DNA of 64,000 nucleotides from UBA5704 sp036264355 (GCA_036264355.1 DATARD010000190.1:26863-90862); one strand, 5' to 3'. Counted from the stretch's first letter, positions 32,312-41,583 are shown. Notes: a model not told the origin generated them from the letters alone. Program-made: numbers and translations.

Positions 32312-34804
32312 TCACTGCACGATCACCTTCACTTCCGGCGAGCCCTCCGGCGTGAAGGGGATGCGGACCTGGAAGGTGTGCTCGCCGGGCACCAGGCGCC
32401 AGCGCGCGGTGTAGGGGTAGTCCGCGGTCTGGTAGGGATGGCCGTCAACGTACCAGACGACCTGGCGGACGGGGGGATCGACGACGACGGTGAGCGCCAC
32501 GGTCGAGAGGGCCGCCGGCGTCTCCGGATCGCGCAGCAGGCGGGTGCGCGGCTCCGGGGACGTAATGCGCAGGCGCACCGGCCGGTTGGAGGCCAAAGCC
32601 GGACCGGTGCTCAGACCCGGCAAAGGCGCGGCGCCGGGATGCAGGACGCTTACCTCGTCCGGCGGACGGGGCAGGTTCGAGGCGTCCTGCCAGGAGGCGT
32701 AGCGCGGCGGCAGGGAGACGAAGGTGCGCACCTCGATCTGCGAGCGCGGCGTGTCGGCGGTCGCCAGCAGGCCGTTGCGGCGGTCGATCGCCCGCTGCTG
32801 GTGGGCGGTGCAGTCGTCGGTGGGCTCCTCGCCGGGCCGGAACCACTCCAGGAAGACCTGCTCGCAGGCATCCGTGGCGCGGGCGCCGGTCAGAGCGCAG
32901 ACCCGCACCGGCCGGTAGCCCCGCGGCGGCGGGAACGAGAGGTCCGCGAAGCCGTCCATCTGGTCGCGGTGCAGAACCTGGAGCACCTGCTGCACCAGCT
33001 CGGCCGCGGACATGTAGCCGCTCAGCCGGTTCATCGGCCGGAAAGCGGGATGCCCGACCCAGGCGCCGACCAGGTAGCGGTTGGACCAGGCCACGGCCCA
33101 GGCGTCGCGGAAGGCGGTGGAGGTGCCGGTCTTCACCGCCACCGGAAAGCGGTACTCCTCGGAGCCCATGCGCGGAAAGGTGGGCAGGCGCGCCAGCGGA
33201 TCCGACAGGAACAGGGTGACCTGGCGCGCCGTCTCCTCGGAGACGATGCGCCGTTGCGGCAGAGTTTTTTGGCTGGGCTCCCCGATCTGACCATCGTGCC
33301 AGCGGAAGTCGCCGGTCCGCCCGTCGCCGGCGAGCACGAGATAGGCGCGCATCATCTCTTCCAGCGTCACCGGCAGGCCGCCGATCGCGATCCCCAGTCC
33401 GTAGTGCTTGGCCGGCAGCGCGCCTTCGGTGAGGCCGAGGTCACGGAACAGCGCATACCCCTGATCGAGACCGAGCCGCGCCAGCAGATCCACCGCCGGC
33501 ACGTTGCGCGAGTTGGCGAGCGCCACCCGCGGCAGCAGCGGACCGAGGAAGAGATCGTCGGCGTTGGTGATGCCGCCCGGGCCGCGTTGCAGGTCGTCGA
33601 GCACCGTCGACGGGCGGATCAGGCCGCGGTCGAGCGCGGCGGCGTAGAGGAACGGCTTCAAGGCGCTGCCGGCGGAGCGGCGGACGCGGGTGTAGTCGAT
33701 CGAGCCGGCCTGTCCCTTGTCGAAATAGCCGGCCGAGCCGACCCAGGCACGCACCTCGCGGCTCTGGAGATCGATGACGATGACCGCCGCGTTGCCGGCG
33801 CCGCGATCCGCCCAGGCGCGCACCGCACGGTCGGTCATCCAGGTGACCTGCCGTTGCAGGTCGAGATCGAGGGTGGTGCGGATCAGCGGCTCGCCGCGGT
33901 GCTCACCTTTCTCGCCTTTCTCATCGGTGAGCAGCGACTGGAGCCGGAGCACGGCGTGCATCGCTTCGTCGGTGCGCTTCTCCTTATAAGGAATGCGCAG
34001 CGCCTTGAGCTGGCGCTGCGCCAGCTCGAGCTCGGCGGCGGAGAGGACTCCCTGGGCCGCCAGGGTGCGCAGCGCCCGCTGGCCGCGCTCGACCGCCCGC
34101 CACCGCCCAGCGGGCAGATAGACGTTCATCTTCCCCGGCGCCTGCGGAATGCCGGCCAGGAAGGCGATCTCCGCCCAGCTCAGATCCTCCACCGGCTTGT
34201 CGAAATACCGCCGGGCCGCGTAGGCGATGCCGTGGATGCGGTTGCCGTAGGGCACGATGCGCAGGTACTGACGGAGGATCTCCTCCCGCCCATAGCGCGC
34301 CGTGAGGAGGACGGCGGTGAGCGCCTCCTGCGCCTTGCGCAGATAGCCGCGCTCACCCGGGCTCTGCATCCGCGCGATCTGCATCGCCAGGGTCGACGCG
34401 CCGGAGACCCGCCCGCGGTGGCGCAGGTTCTGGAACACGGCGCGCGCCATGGCGCCCGGATCGACCCCGGGATGCGAGCCGAAATGCCGGTCCTCCAGGG
34501 CGAGAGTCGCCGCGATCACCCGTGGCGGCAGCGCCTCGACCGGCCAGTAACCGAGCTCGCCATCGACCGGCGCGCCCACCTCGCCGAGAAACCGCCCCTG
34601 GCGGTCGCGCAGCAGGAAAGTCGCCGCCGGAGCCTCCAGATGCGCCCGCCAGAGCGCGGTGAGCACCACGAACACCCCGAGGAGCTGCGCCGTGGCGACC
34701 ACGCCCACGAAGGTGCGGAGGATCAGGCGGCGGCGCTGCGCATGCAGCGCCGGGCTGAGCAAGCGGCGCAGGCGGCGGCGCCAGAGACGGAGGTGGGCTT
34801 TCAC
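32312..34804 (-). CDS. pbpC: Penicillin-binding protein 1C
   Basis: 830 residues. A membrane anchor lies at about 30-52. The GT51 transglycosylase domain follows, with catalytic Glu104 in ATLALEDRHFGSHPGVD and the motif GASTLAMQIARM. The transpeptidase has Ser380-Ala-Leu-Lys383 (SAGSALKPFLYAAALDRG), SRN at 432-434 and KTGT at 558-561. The BiPBP_C domain at the C-terminus (VVDPPVRQVVWYVDGHPY) marks the 1C class. PBP1C polymerises glycan and is often encoded beside a bacterial alpha-2-macroglobulin, which is not adjacent here. The start overlaps no neighbour; a divergent aminotransferase gene begins 32 bases away. Confidence 0.95.
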   Translation of the reverse strand: MKAHLRLWRRRLRRLLSPALHAQRRRLILRTFVGVVATAQLLGVFVVLTALWRAHLEAPAATFLLRDRQGRFLGEVGAPVDGELGYWPVEALPPRVIAATLALEDRHFGSHPGVDPGAMARAVFQNLRHRGRVSGASTLAMQIARMQSPGERGYLRKAQEALTAVLLTARYGREEILRQYLRIVPYGNRIHGIAYAARRYFDKPVEDLSWAEIAFLAGIPQAPGKMNVYLPAGRWRAVERGQRALRTLAAQGVLSAAELELAQRQLKALRIPYKEKRTDEAMHAVLRLQSLLTDEKGEKGEHRGEPLIRTTLDLDLQRQVTWMTDRAVRAWADRGAGNAAVIVIDLQSREVRAWVGSAGYFDKGQAGSIDYTRVRRSAGSALKPFLYAAALDRGLIRPSTVLDDLQRGPGGITNADDLFLGPLLPRVALANSRNVPAVDLLARLGLDQGYALFRDLGLTEGALPAKHYGLGIAIGGLPVTLEEMMRAYLVLAGDGRTGDFRWHDGQIGEPSQKTLPQRRIVSEETARQVTLFLSDPLARLPTFPRMGSEEYRFPVAVKTGTSTAFRDAWAVAWSNRYLVGAWVGHPAFRPMNRLSGYMSAAELVQQVLQVLHRDQMDGFADLSFPPPRGYRPVRVCALTGARATDACEQVFLEWFRPGEEPTDDCTAHQQRAIDRRNGLLATADTPRSQIEVRTFVSLPPRYASWQDASNLPRPPDEVSVLHPGAAPLPGLSTGPALASNRPVRLRITSPEPRTRLLRDPETPAALSTVALTVVVDPPVRQVVWYVDGHPYQTADYPYTARWRLVPGEHTFQVRIPFTPEGSPEVKVIVQ

Positions 34805-34836
34805 AGCTTGGATTCTACCGTGCTAGCCTCCACCCC

Positions 34837-36069
34837 ATGACTTTCACCGAAACCGAGTGCCGGCGCGCCCGGCGTGACTTCCCCGCTCTGGAACGGACAC
34901 TGAACGGCCGGCCTCTCGCTTTTCTCGACGGACCGGCCGGCAGCCAGGTGCCGCAGGCGGTGATCGACGCGATCTCCGGCTACTACCGCACGTGCAATGC
35001 GAACACGCACGGCGAGTTCCCCACCAGCCGGGAGTCCGACCGCCTGATGCTTGAAACGCGGGAGGCTGCGGCAGCTTTCCTGGGCGCGCCGAGTTGGCGG
35101 GAGATCTCCTTCGGCCAGAACATGACGACGCTCAACTTCTCGCTGAGCCATGCGCTGGCGCGGGAGATGAAACCGGGCGACGAGATCGTCATCACGGAGC
35201 TCGACCACGAATCGAACCGCGGGCCGTGGTTCTCTCTGCGCGAGCGGGGTCTCGTCGTCCACGAAGTCGCCCTGCGCCACGACGGCACCCTGGACCAGGA
35301 GGATTTCGCCCGCAAGATCAGCGAGCGCACCCGGCTGGTCGCCCTCGGTCTCGCCTCGAACGCCCTGGGGACGGTGAACGACATCCCGCTCGCCCGGCGT
35401 CTGTCGCGGGAGGTGGGCGCCTGGCTGCTGCTCGACGCCGTCCACCATGCCGCCCACTTCCCGATCGACGTGCAGGCGCTGGACACCGACTTCCTGCTCT
35501 GCTCGGCGTATAAGTTCTACGGTCCGCACGTCGGCATCCTCTATACGCGCCCCGGTCTGCTGAACCGTCTGCGCACCGACAAGCTGCGCGTGCAGGACGA
35601 CGAAGCGCCCTACCGCATCGAGACCGGAACGCTCAACCACGCCGCCCTCGCCGGAGTGAAGGCGGCGATCGAGTACATCGCCTCCTGGGGCCGCGGCGAG
35701 ACGCTACGCGACCGGGTGGCGACGGCGATGACCGACATCGCCGCCTACGAGCACGGCATCGCGAGCCACTACTACGGATCGCTGCGCCAGATCCCCGGCA
35801 TCACCGTCTGGGGTCCGGACTTCACGTCGCCGCATCGCGCGCCGACCGTCTCGATCACGCTCGACGGCATCAGACCGCTGGAGATCGCGAGGCGCCTGGG
35901 AGACCAGGGGTTGCAGGTCTGGGAGGGGCACTTCTACGCGCTGCGGGCGATGGAGGTGCTGGGCCTCGCCGAACGCGGCGGCGTCGTCCGCACCGGCATC
36001 TGTATGTACAACCTGCGGGAAGAGATCGACCGCCTGCTCGAGGCCCTGCACGGGATCGCGGTCCGGTGA
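34837..36069 (+). CDS. Cysteine-desulfurase-like class V aminotransferase
   Basis: 410 residues of fold-type I PLP enzymes. LAFLDGPAGSQVPQAVIDAI at the N-terminus, SFGQNMTTLNFSLSHALARE, ITELDHESNRGPWFSLRERG, WLLLDAVHHAAHFPIDVQAL and the PLP-lysine motif LLCSAYKFYGPHVGILY fit the cysteine-desulfurase-like subfamily (TIGR01976 type). The characteristic flexible Cys loop of IscS/SufS is not evident, so desulfurase activity is uncertain. The stop overlaps the GTG start of hom by four bases, which suggests coupled expression. Confidence 0.85.
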   Translation: MTFTETECRRARRDFPALERTLNGRPLAFLDGPAGSQVPQAVIDAISGYYRTCNANTHGEFPTSRESDRLMLETREAAAAFLGAPSWREISFGQNMTTLNFSLSHALAREMKPGDEIVITELDHESNRGPWFSLRERGLVVHEVALRHDGTLDQEDFARKISERTRLVALGLASNALGTVNDIPLARRLSREVGAWLLLDAVHHAAHFPIDVQALDTDFLLCSAYKFYGPHVGILYTRPGLLNRLRTDKLRVQDDEAPYRIETGTLNHAALAGVKAAIEYIASWGRGETLRDRVATAMTDIAAYEHGIASHYYGSLRQIPGITVWGPDFTSPHRAPTVSITLDGIRPLEIARRLGDQGLQVWEGHFYALRAMEVLGLAERGGVVRTGICMYNLREEIDRLLEALHGIAVR

Positions 36070-37067
36070 GGCTCCTTCTTCTCGGTTTCGGCAACGTCGG
36101 GCGGCGGCTGGTCGAGATCCTGGCGGACCGCGCGGCCTATCCGGGCCTGGCGGATCTCGACGTCTCGATCGTCGGCATCACCACCGGCTCCCGCGGAGCG
36201 ATCGCCGATCCCGCCGGTCTCGATCCGCGCACGGTCCTGGATCAGATTCGGACCCATGGTCAGTTTCCAGACCACCTCACCAGCCTGGAAGCGATCCGCA
36301 CCCTCGACTGCGACGTCGTCGTGGAGATGACCCCGCTCGATATTCCGGGCCGAGGCGCTACCGCCATCGCCCATCTCCGCGAAGCCCTGGAGCAGAAGCG
36401 CCACGTCATCACCTGCAACAAGGGGCCGCTCGCCTGGGCCTGCCGGCCGCTGCGTGATCTGGCCCGGCGGCAGGACCGCGCCTTCCTCTACGAGACCACG
36501 GTGATGGACGGCGCGCCGGTGTTCAATCTCGCGCAGCGCTGCCTGCGGGGAAACACCATCCTGAGGATCGAAGGCATCCTCAACTCGACGACCAACTACG
36601 TCCTCTGCGCGATGGAGAAAGGCCAGTCCCTGGAAGAAGCCGTCGCCGCCGCCCAGGCGATCGGAGTCGCCGAAGCCGATCCGCGCAACGACCTCGACGG
36701 CTGGGACGCCGCGGTGAAGACCGCCGCCCTCGCCAACGTCCTGCTCGACGCGGAGATCGCTCCAGAAGAGATCGAGCGCGAAAGCATGGCGGCGATCTCG
36801 CCTGAAAGAATCCGGGAAGCACTGGCCCGTGGCCGGCGGATCAAGATCATCTGCGAAGCCTGGCGGGAGAGCGATCAGATCACTGCGCGGGTCGCCGCAC
36901 GGGAAATCCCCCTCACCCATCCGTTCGCGCTGGTCGCAGGCATCAGCTCCATCCTCCGCCTGACCACCGACATCGCCGGCAAGATCGTGCTCACCGAAGA
37001 GGACCCCGACCTGTCGACGACGGCGTATGGGGTGATTTCTGATCTGTACCGCGTGCAGGACATCTGA
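36066..37067 (+). CDS. hom: Homoserine dehydrogenase
   Basis: 333 residues. The Rossmann motif LLLGFGNVGRRLVEIL opens the protein, followed by CDVVVEMTPLDIPGRGAT, KRHVITCNKGPLAW with the active-site-region Lys, YETTVMDGAPVFNLAQRCLR, the family signature GILNSTTNYVLCAME and AEADPRNDLDGWDAAVKTA. It reduces aspartate semialdehyde to homoserine with NAD(P)H in threonine/methionine synthesis. The usual C-terminal ACT domain is absent, so feedback inhibition by threonine is less likely. The GTG start overlaps the previous stop. Confidence 0.9.
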   Translation: MRLLLLGFGNVGRRLVEILADRAAYPGLADLDVSIVGITTGSRGAIADPAGLDPRTVLDQIRTHGQFPDHLTSLEAIRTLDCDVVVEMTPLDIPGRGATAIAHLREALEQKRHVITCNKGPLAWACRPLRDLARRQDRAFLYETTVMDGAPVFNLAQRCLRGNTILRIEGILNSTTNYVLCAMEKGQSLEEAVAAAQAIGVAEADPRNDLDGWDAAVKTAALANVLLDAEIAPEEIERESMAAISPERIREALARGRRIKIICEAWRESDQITARVAAREIPLTHPFALVAGISSILRLTTDIAGKIVLTEEDPDLSTTAYGVISDLYRVQDI

Positions 37068-37073
37068 GGCCCC

Positions 37074-38429
37074 TCACGGGCACGTCGCAAACGCCAGCGT
37101 GTCCTGAATCGGCCGGAACGCCGTGCTCTGCGGGTTGTTGTACTGCTTCGTCGTGTCGTTCCTGGAGTCGCGCACGGTGAAGCGCACCCGGACGTTGGTG
37201 AGGCCGCCGGCGAAGACCCAGTAGCGGTCGTTGGTCGCGCAGCCTTCCAGGACCTTGATCACCACCTCGACGTTGGTGTCGCTGAAAAACCAGAACATGC
37301 CGGTGTCGGAGGTCAGTGGGAGGGCGTGGCCGGTGCCGGACTGGCCGTTCGGCGTCGTCCAGTCCGCCTGCACCTCGAAGCGTCCTTTGTTCAGGCAGAG
37401 GCTGCGGTCGCTTGGCGTGCAGGGGTGGTCCGATCCGGAGGGCTTCCAACCGAGTTCGACGACCTCGAAGTCCGAGGCGTGGAGCGAAGCGAACGCGGGG
37501 TTGAGCACGTCGTTGTCCCAGCGCGTGTCGTACGTCCCCTGGATGTACATGTCCGAGCCGTTGTCGGCGACGATGAGGCCATACGTCTTCATCGCCTGGA
37601 AGATCTTCCGCACCTCCGGCGTGTAGCCCGAAAGGTCCTTGCCCGACTTGAGCCGGAGCCGCGCGCCCATCGGCAGAGCGCCGATCGCCTCGCCGGCATC
37701 ATGGGAAGCGGGAAAGACATGGCTGTTGGTCTCGCCGATGGTGAAACGGAACGCGTGGCGGATCGGGGCGGAGCCGAAGACCTCGTCGTAGCGCACCAGA
37801 CCCGGGAGGATGGCGAGCCCCGCGGCGTCGGCGCTGGTCCACCCCTCCGGCCGCCGGCCGTTGGTGGTCAGATCGAACACCGCGCCCGAGCCCGCCTCCC
37901 AGCGGTTCAACCCGCTGTTGAAGTGGGTGTGGTAGAGCTCGAAGAGGAGCCGGTGGTCGCGGTCCACGAGCAGCATGTGCCGGTCGCCCGAGACGTTCGC
38001 GTTCCCCGGATCGCCGCCCTCGATGTAGTGCGCCTGGGTCTTCGCCTCGTCCGGAATCGGATACCCCGCCGGCCGGCCCGGCGCTCCGGCGTCGCTCTCG
38101 CTGCCGAATTCGGTAAACGTCACCGGCACCAGTGGCTGCGTCCCAGGCACGCTGACATAGGTCATCCCATACGTCTCGGGAAACGGATCGGCATCGCCGC
38201 CGAAGTCCGGATGGAGAGGCGTCCCCCCGCCGATGTGCTGGATGAAGCCCGCGCTCCCCGCATCGACAGGCGCTGCGCTGACATCGGTGTTCCACCAGTT
38301 GTCCGGCGGAAACAGCGGCAGGGGCTGCGGCAGCGGTCCGTTGGGCTGGGCTCCGGAAGGCAAAGCGCCGAGCAGGATCAGGAACAGGAACGCGAAGACG
38401 AGCGGCCGACCCGTATTTTTTCGATTCAT
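37074..38429 (-). CDS. Secreted protein with acidobacterial-type C-terminal beta domain
   Basis: 451 residues. The signal peptide is PLVFAFLFLILLGALPSGA. The middle (PPDNWWNTDVSAAPVDAGS, HMLLVDRDHRLLFELYHTHF, ADAAGLAILPGLVRYDEVF, DNGSDMYIQGTYDTRWDNDV) is of unknown function. The last ~105 residues form a separate domain, CLNKGRFEVQADW, ALPLTSDTGMFWFFSDTNVE, DRYWVFAGGLTNVRVRFTVR, FRPIQDTLAFATC, which I recognise from many exported proteins of Thermoanaerobaculia-like Acidobacteriota. It is probably a cell-surface or sorting-type domain, but that is inference. ATG at 38429 starts the signal peptide. Confidence 0.8.
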   Translation of the reverse strand: MNRKNTGRPLVFAFLFLILLGALPSGAQPNGPLPQPLPLFPPDNWWNTDVSAAPVDAGSAGFIQHIGGGTPLHPDFGGDADPFPETYGMTYVSVPGTQPLVPVTFTEFGSESDAGAPGRPAGYPIPDEAKTQAHYIEGGDPGNANVSGDRHMLLVDRDHRLLFELYHTHFNSGLNRWEAGSGAVFDLTTNGRRPEGWTSADAAGLAILPGLVRYDEVFGSAPIRHAFRFTIGETNSHVFPASHDAGEAIGALPMGARLRLKSGKDLSGYTPEVRKIFQAMKTYGLIVADNGSDMYIQGTYDTRWDNDVLNPAFASLHASDFEVVELGWKPSGSDHPCTPSDRSLCLNKGRFEVQADWTTPNGQSGTGHALPLTSDTGMFWFFSDTNVEVVIKVLEGCATNDRYWVFAGGLTNVRVRFTVRDSRNDTTKQYNNPQSTAFRPIQDTLAFATCP

Positions 38430-38480
38430 GATTGACGATGAGCTTAGCGGAGGAGGCATCCCCTGCGCTAGATTGAACCC

Positions 38481-39263
38481 ATGGAGCTCCGCGATTTCTC
38501 CCGCACCGTCCTGGACACCGAGGACCTCGCCGTCAAGCTGGCGCCGCCGGGCGAAGCGCTGACGGACGAGCACCCGGGACCGGCGTTGCGAGTGGATGGC
38601 CCGGGACGGCCTCCGGCGTTGCGGCTCGTCGAGGGGGTGAAAGCCGAGGTGCCCTCCTGCGAGGGGATGCCCGATCCGGCACAACGGCCGCGCATCCTGC
38701 ACGGGCTGGCCAACCATGAGCTGCAAGCGGCCGAGCTGTTCGCCTGGGCGCTCCTCGCCTTTCCCGACGCGCCGCCGGACTTTCGGCGCGGTCTCGCCGG
38801 CATCCTCCAGGACGAGCAGCGGCACACGCGGATGTACATCGCCCGCCTGGAGGACACGGGAGCCCGTTTCGGCGACTTCCCGGTCAACTTCTACTTCTGG
38901 AAGAAGGTGGTCCACATCCACTCGCCCCTGGACTTCATCTGCGCCATGTCGCTGACCTTCGAGAACGCCAACCTCGACCACACGGTGGACTACGAAGAGG
39001 CGGCGCGGCGGGCCGGCGACCTGAAAACGGCGGCGGTGATCGAGCAGGTCCACCGCGACGAGATCGAGCACGTCCGGTTCGGCTGGACCTGGTTACAGCG
39101 CTGGAAAGACGCCGAAGAATCCGCCTGGGACGTCTGGAGGAGCCACCTCACCTGGCCCCTGCGTCCGCTTCGCGCCCGCGGCACGAGCTTCCACCGCGTC
39201 GGCCGCGAAGCCGCGGGGCTCGATGCGGAGTTCATCCGGCGGTTGGAGGAGAGTGGGCGGTGA
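38481..39263 (+). CDS. DUF455 ferritin-like protein
   Basis: 260 residues, all-helical. The metal-ligand pattern of ferritin-like DUF455 is visible: LANHELQAAELFAWALLAFP (E and H), LAGILQDEQRHTRMYIARLE (ExxH), MSLTFENANLDHTVDYEEAA and VHRDEIEHVRFGWTWLQRW (ExxxxH). A di-iron or mononuclear metal site is therefore likely; the reaction is unknown. The stop overlaps the GTG of the ATP-grasp gene by four bases, so the pair is translationally coupled. Confidence 0.85.
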   Translation: MELRDFSRTVLDTEDLAVKLAPPGEALTDEHPGPALRVDGPGRPPALRLVEGVKAEVPSCEGMPDPAQRPRILHGLANHELQAAELFAWALLAFPDAPPDFRRGLAGILQDEQRHTRMYIARLEDTGARFGDFPVNFYFWKKVVHIHSPLDFICAMSLTFENANLDHTVDYEEAARRAGDLKTAAVIEQVHRDEIEHVRFGWTWLQRWKDAEESAWDVWRSHLTWPLRPLRARGTSFHRVGREAAGLDAEFIRRLEESGR

Positions 39264-40237
39264 GCCGCCGTATCCTCGGCAACCTCCTCGCCGAGGACGA
39301 CCTCGCTCGCCTGGTCGATCCCCGCCGCCGCCATCGCCAGCCCAATCGGAACGTCCTGCGCACCGTCGCGCGCTTGGGAACGCTCCTCCGCGTCTTCGCG
39401 CGGGAAGGCGACCGCCTCTGGCTCCCGGCTCCTGCCGATCCGGCCGCGGCTCCTGGCCTCATCCTGGAAACCGGTCCGCTCGACCGGCTGGAGCCCACCG
39501 CCGATCTCCTGGCTTGGTGCGAAACTCTGGACGCCGTCCGCCTCCGCGCCGCACCGCGCGGCACTGCCATCCCCTGGGACGCGCCGCTGCATGAGCTCGT
39601 CTGGCACCTCCCCGTCGCGCCACCGGCCGTCGTCGCGACTGTCCACCACCGGTCCTTCCACCTCCGCGTCGCCGAAGAGCTGGGCTGTGCGCTGCCAGGA
39701 GCCCGGGTGGTGGAATCGATGACGGAGCTGGACCGCATCCTCGCCGGCCGCACCGCCCCGGAGAGCTGGATCGTCAAGGCTCCGTTCTCCGCCTCCGGCC
39801 GCGAGCGCTATCTAATAAGGAAGGGACCGCTTCTCCCGGACGTGAAATCCCGCCGGACGGTGGAGCATCTCTTCGAACGCCATGGCCCTCTTCTCTTCGA
39901 ACCTTGGATGGATCGGGTCGCCGACTATGGCTGCTCGGCTCTCCTCACCGGCAGCGAGCTTCGCATCGCAGGCATCCACCGCCAGCAGGTGGACCGCAAA
40001 GGCCAGTTCGCGGGGATCGATCTACAGGCTGATCTGCCGGAGCGGGACCGGGAGCGCTTCCTCGAGATCGTGAACGGCGTGGCCGCGGCGCTCCGCCGAG
40101 AGGGCTACACAGGACCGTTCGGTGTGGACGCCTGGAGATATCGACGGGCGGACGGGACGACCGTCTTCCATCCTCTCGGGGAGATCAATGCCCGGATGAC
40201 GTTCGGGCTGGTGGCGTGGGCGGCGGCATCCCGATGA
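39260..40237 (+). CDS. ATP-grasp-like protein coupled to DUF455
   Basis: 325 residues. The ATP-grasp features seen are SWIVKAPFSASGRERYLIRK (phosphate-binding Lys and Gly-rich loop), GPLLFEPWMDRVADYGCSAL (E-x-W hinge) and GPFGVDAWRYRRADG ... PLGEINARMTFG with the metal-binding E-I-N. Such enzymes ligate carboxylates to amines or thiols. With the coupled ferritin-like gene it may modify a peptide or small molecule. It is convergent with the PIN toxin gene and overlaps it by 53 bases. Confidence 0.78.
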   Translation: MSRRILGNLLAEDDLARLVDPRRRHRQPNRNVLRTVARLGTLLRVFAREGDRLWLPAPADPAAAPGLILETGPLDRLEPTADLLAWCETLDAVRLRAAPRGTAIPWDAPLHELVWHLPVAPPAVVATVHHRSFHLRVAEELGCALPGARVVESMTELDRILAGRTAPESWIVKAPFSASGRERYLIRKGPLLPDVKSRRTVEHLFERHGPLLFEPWMDRVADYGCSALLTGSELRIAGIHRQQVDRKGQFAGIDLQADLPERDRERFLEIVNGVAAALRREGYTGPFGVDAWRYRRADGTTVFHPLGEINARMTFGLVAWAAASR

Positions 40238-40631
40238 TCTTCACACCATCCGAAGGGAACCGCCGGTCGAACGAGTACACGGCATCTACGCCGCGCTCAC
40301 GAGCCTGCGCCCAAAGCAACGCGTCAGCGAACGAGACTCGCTTCGAGCCTCGACAAAGCCTGAGAGCTTCGAGAGCGATTGGCTTGGAGAGATTTGCCAT
40401 CTGGATGTTGCGCAACTGGACAACCTCCAAGAGAGCATCGACCAAGCGATCCCGAGCCGTCCCATAGACCGCAATAAGCACGTAGGCAGTCTCGGCAAGC
40501 GCTACTTCACTCAGGACGAGAGGCTCTTCGCTCTCGATGATTCGCGCTGCCTGCTCAGCCATCTCGGGCGGGTCATTGGTCAGATATCGCACCAGGTAGC
40601 TGGTGTCGAGAAACCTCGATGTAACGCTCAC
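40185..40631 (-). CDS. PIN-domain toxin (VapC-like), intact
   Basis: 148 residues. All four acidic positions of PIN ribonucleases are visible: FLDTSYLVRYL (Asp), ALAETAYVLIA (Glu), VSFADALLWAQA (Asp) and YSFDRRF (Asp). The GTG start overlaps the AbrB-type antitoxin stop (GTGA). The last ~14 residues after KIIGM are Pro-rich and run 53 bases into the convergent ATP-grasp gene, so the original stop may have been lost. This is the only toxin-antitoxin module in the window whose toxin looks whole. Confidence 0.85.
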   Translation of the reverse strand: MSVTSRFLDTSYLVRYLTNDPPEMAEQAARIIESEEPLVLSEVALAETAYVLIAVYGTARDRLVDALLEVVQLRNIQMANLSKPIALEALRLCRGSKRVSFADALLWAQARERGVDAVYSFDRRFPSDGVKIIGMPPPTPPARTSSGH

Positions 40632-40894
40632 CGAGAGAATCTCTCCTTCTCCTCGGCCGCCGCCGCCCAAGCTTCTTCGCGGATCTCGCTCCAATCTCGA
40701 TCTCCAACCGACTTCGTGACCGCGTCGGAGAGAATGCCGCGCAGCGATCTCTTGTGTTCAGGTGGGTAGAATCGGATCTCTATGTGGTCGTCTTTGACCG
40801 TTTGCACGGCCGTGGAGCCTGCCTCGATCCCCAGTGCCTCGCGAATCGGCTTCTCAATGACCAGTTGGCCCTTTGCCCCAACGGTGTTCGCCAT
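40628..40894 (-). CDS. AbrB/MazE-type antitoxin
   Basis: 88 residues. The swapped-hairpin AbrB domain is clear: NTVGAKGQLVIEKPIREALG, EAGSTAVQTVKDDHIEIRF. The C-terminal tail (DWSEIREEAWAAAAEEKERF) would bind the PIN toxin encoded directly downstream with a four-base overlap. The antitoxin presumably autoregulates the operon, as in other AbrB/PIN pairs. The region is slightly poorer in GC than its neighbours. Confidence 0.85.
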   Translation of the reverse strand: MANTVGAKGQLVIEKPIREALGIEAGSTAVQTVKDDHIEIRFYPPEHKRSLRGILSDAVTKSVGDRDWSEIREEAWAAAAEEKERFSR

Positions 40895-40948
40895 GGTCGT
40901 ACCTCCACCGCAAAGTATAACTGACCTACTGGAGTCGCACCAAGATCT

Positions 40949-41551
40949 TCACAGCAACCCCAATCCCCGCAGCGACTCCTCCAGCGCTTCCGAACCGGTG
41001 AAGAGGATCGTCTTGTAGCCCATCGTCCGTGCCGGCGCGAGGTTCTGCTCGCGGTCGTCGATGAACACCACACGCTCGGGCTTGGCCTGCACGATGCCGA
41101 GGGCGCGTTCGAAGATGACGGGCTGCGGTTTGCGCACCCCGAGCCAGCAGGAGGAGAGGAAGGCGGTGAACATCTGGCGCAGGCCGAAGGCGGCGATGCG
41201 GTGGAGGTTCAGCTCGGCGGATTCGTTGTTGAGGGTCATCAAGGTCAGGTTCGGCCGGTGGGAGAGGTCGCGGGCGATGCGCAGGCTCTCCGGGAACGGC
41301 TCGCTCTGGGAGAACATGAAGGCGACGATCTCCTCGCGGGTGAACGACCGCGGCTGATAGAAGATGACGCTCTCCAGGTAGTCGTGCAGCGTGAGCCGCC
41401 CGGACTCGAACTCCCCGACCACCTCCTGATGGCGGGAGTCGAATTCGTCGTCCAGCCCGAAGCGCTCCACCGCTCGCGCGCGCTGCTCATGATCCCAGGC
41501 GTTCGTCCCGAGCACACCGCCGATGTCGAAGAATACGTGCGTGATGTCCAT
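40949..41551 (-). CDS. HAD-superfamily hydrolase (subfamily IA)
   Basis: 200 residues with HAD motifs: VFFDIGGVLG (the nucleophile Asp is kept, but the usual DxDGT is DIGGV as in many IA members), LMTLNNES (motif II), GVRKPQPVIFERALG (motif III Lys) and VVFIDDREQNLAPARTMGYK (motif IV). The cap reads RAVERFGLDDEFDSRHQEVV. The substrate is unknown; members of this branch include haloacid dehalogenase-like and phosphosugar phosphatases. I start at the ATG at 41551. Confidence 0.85.
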   Translation of the reverse strand: MDITHVFFDIGGVLGTNAWDHEQRARAVERFGLDDEFDSRHQEVVGEFESGRLTLHDYLESVIFYQPRSFTREEIVAFMFSQSEPFPESLRIARDLSHRPNLTLMTLNNESAELNLHRIAAFGLRQMFTAFLSSCWLGVRKPQPVIFERALGIVQAKPERVVFIDDREQNLAPARTMGYKTILFTGSEALEESLRGLGLL

Positions 41552-41583
41552 GATCCCCCTCTGACGCCTGCGAGGATATGACA

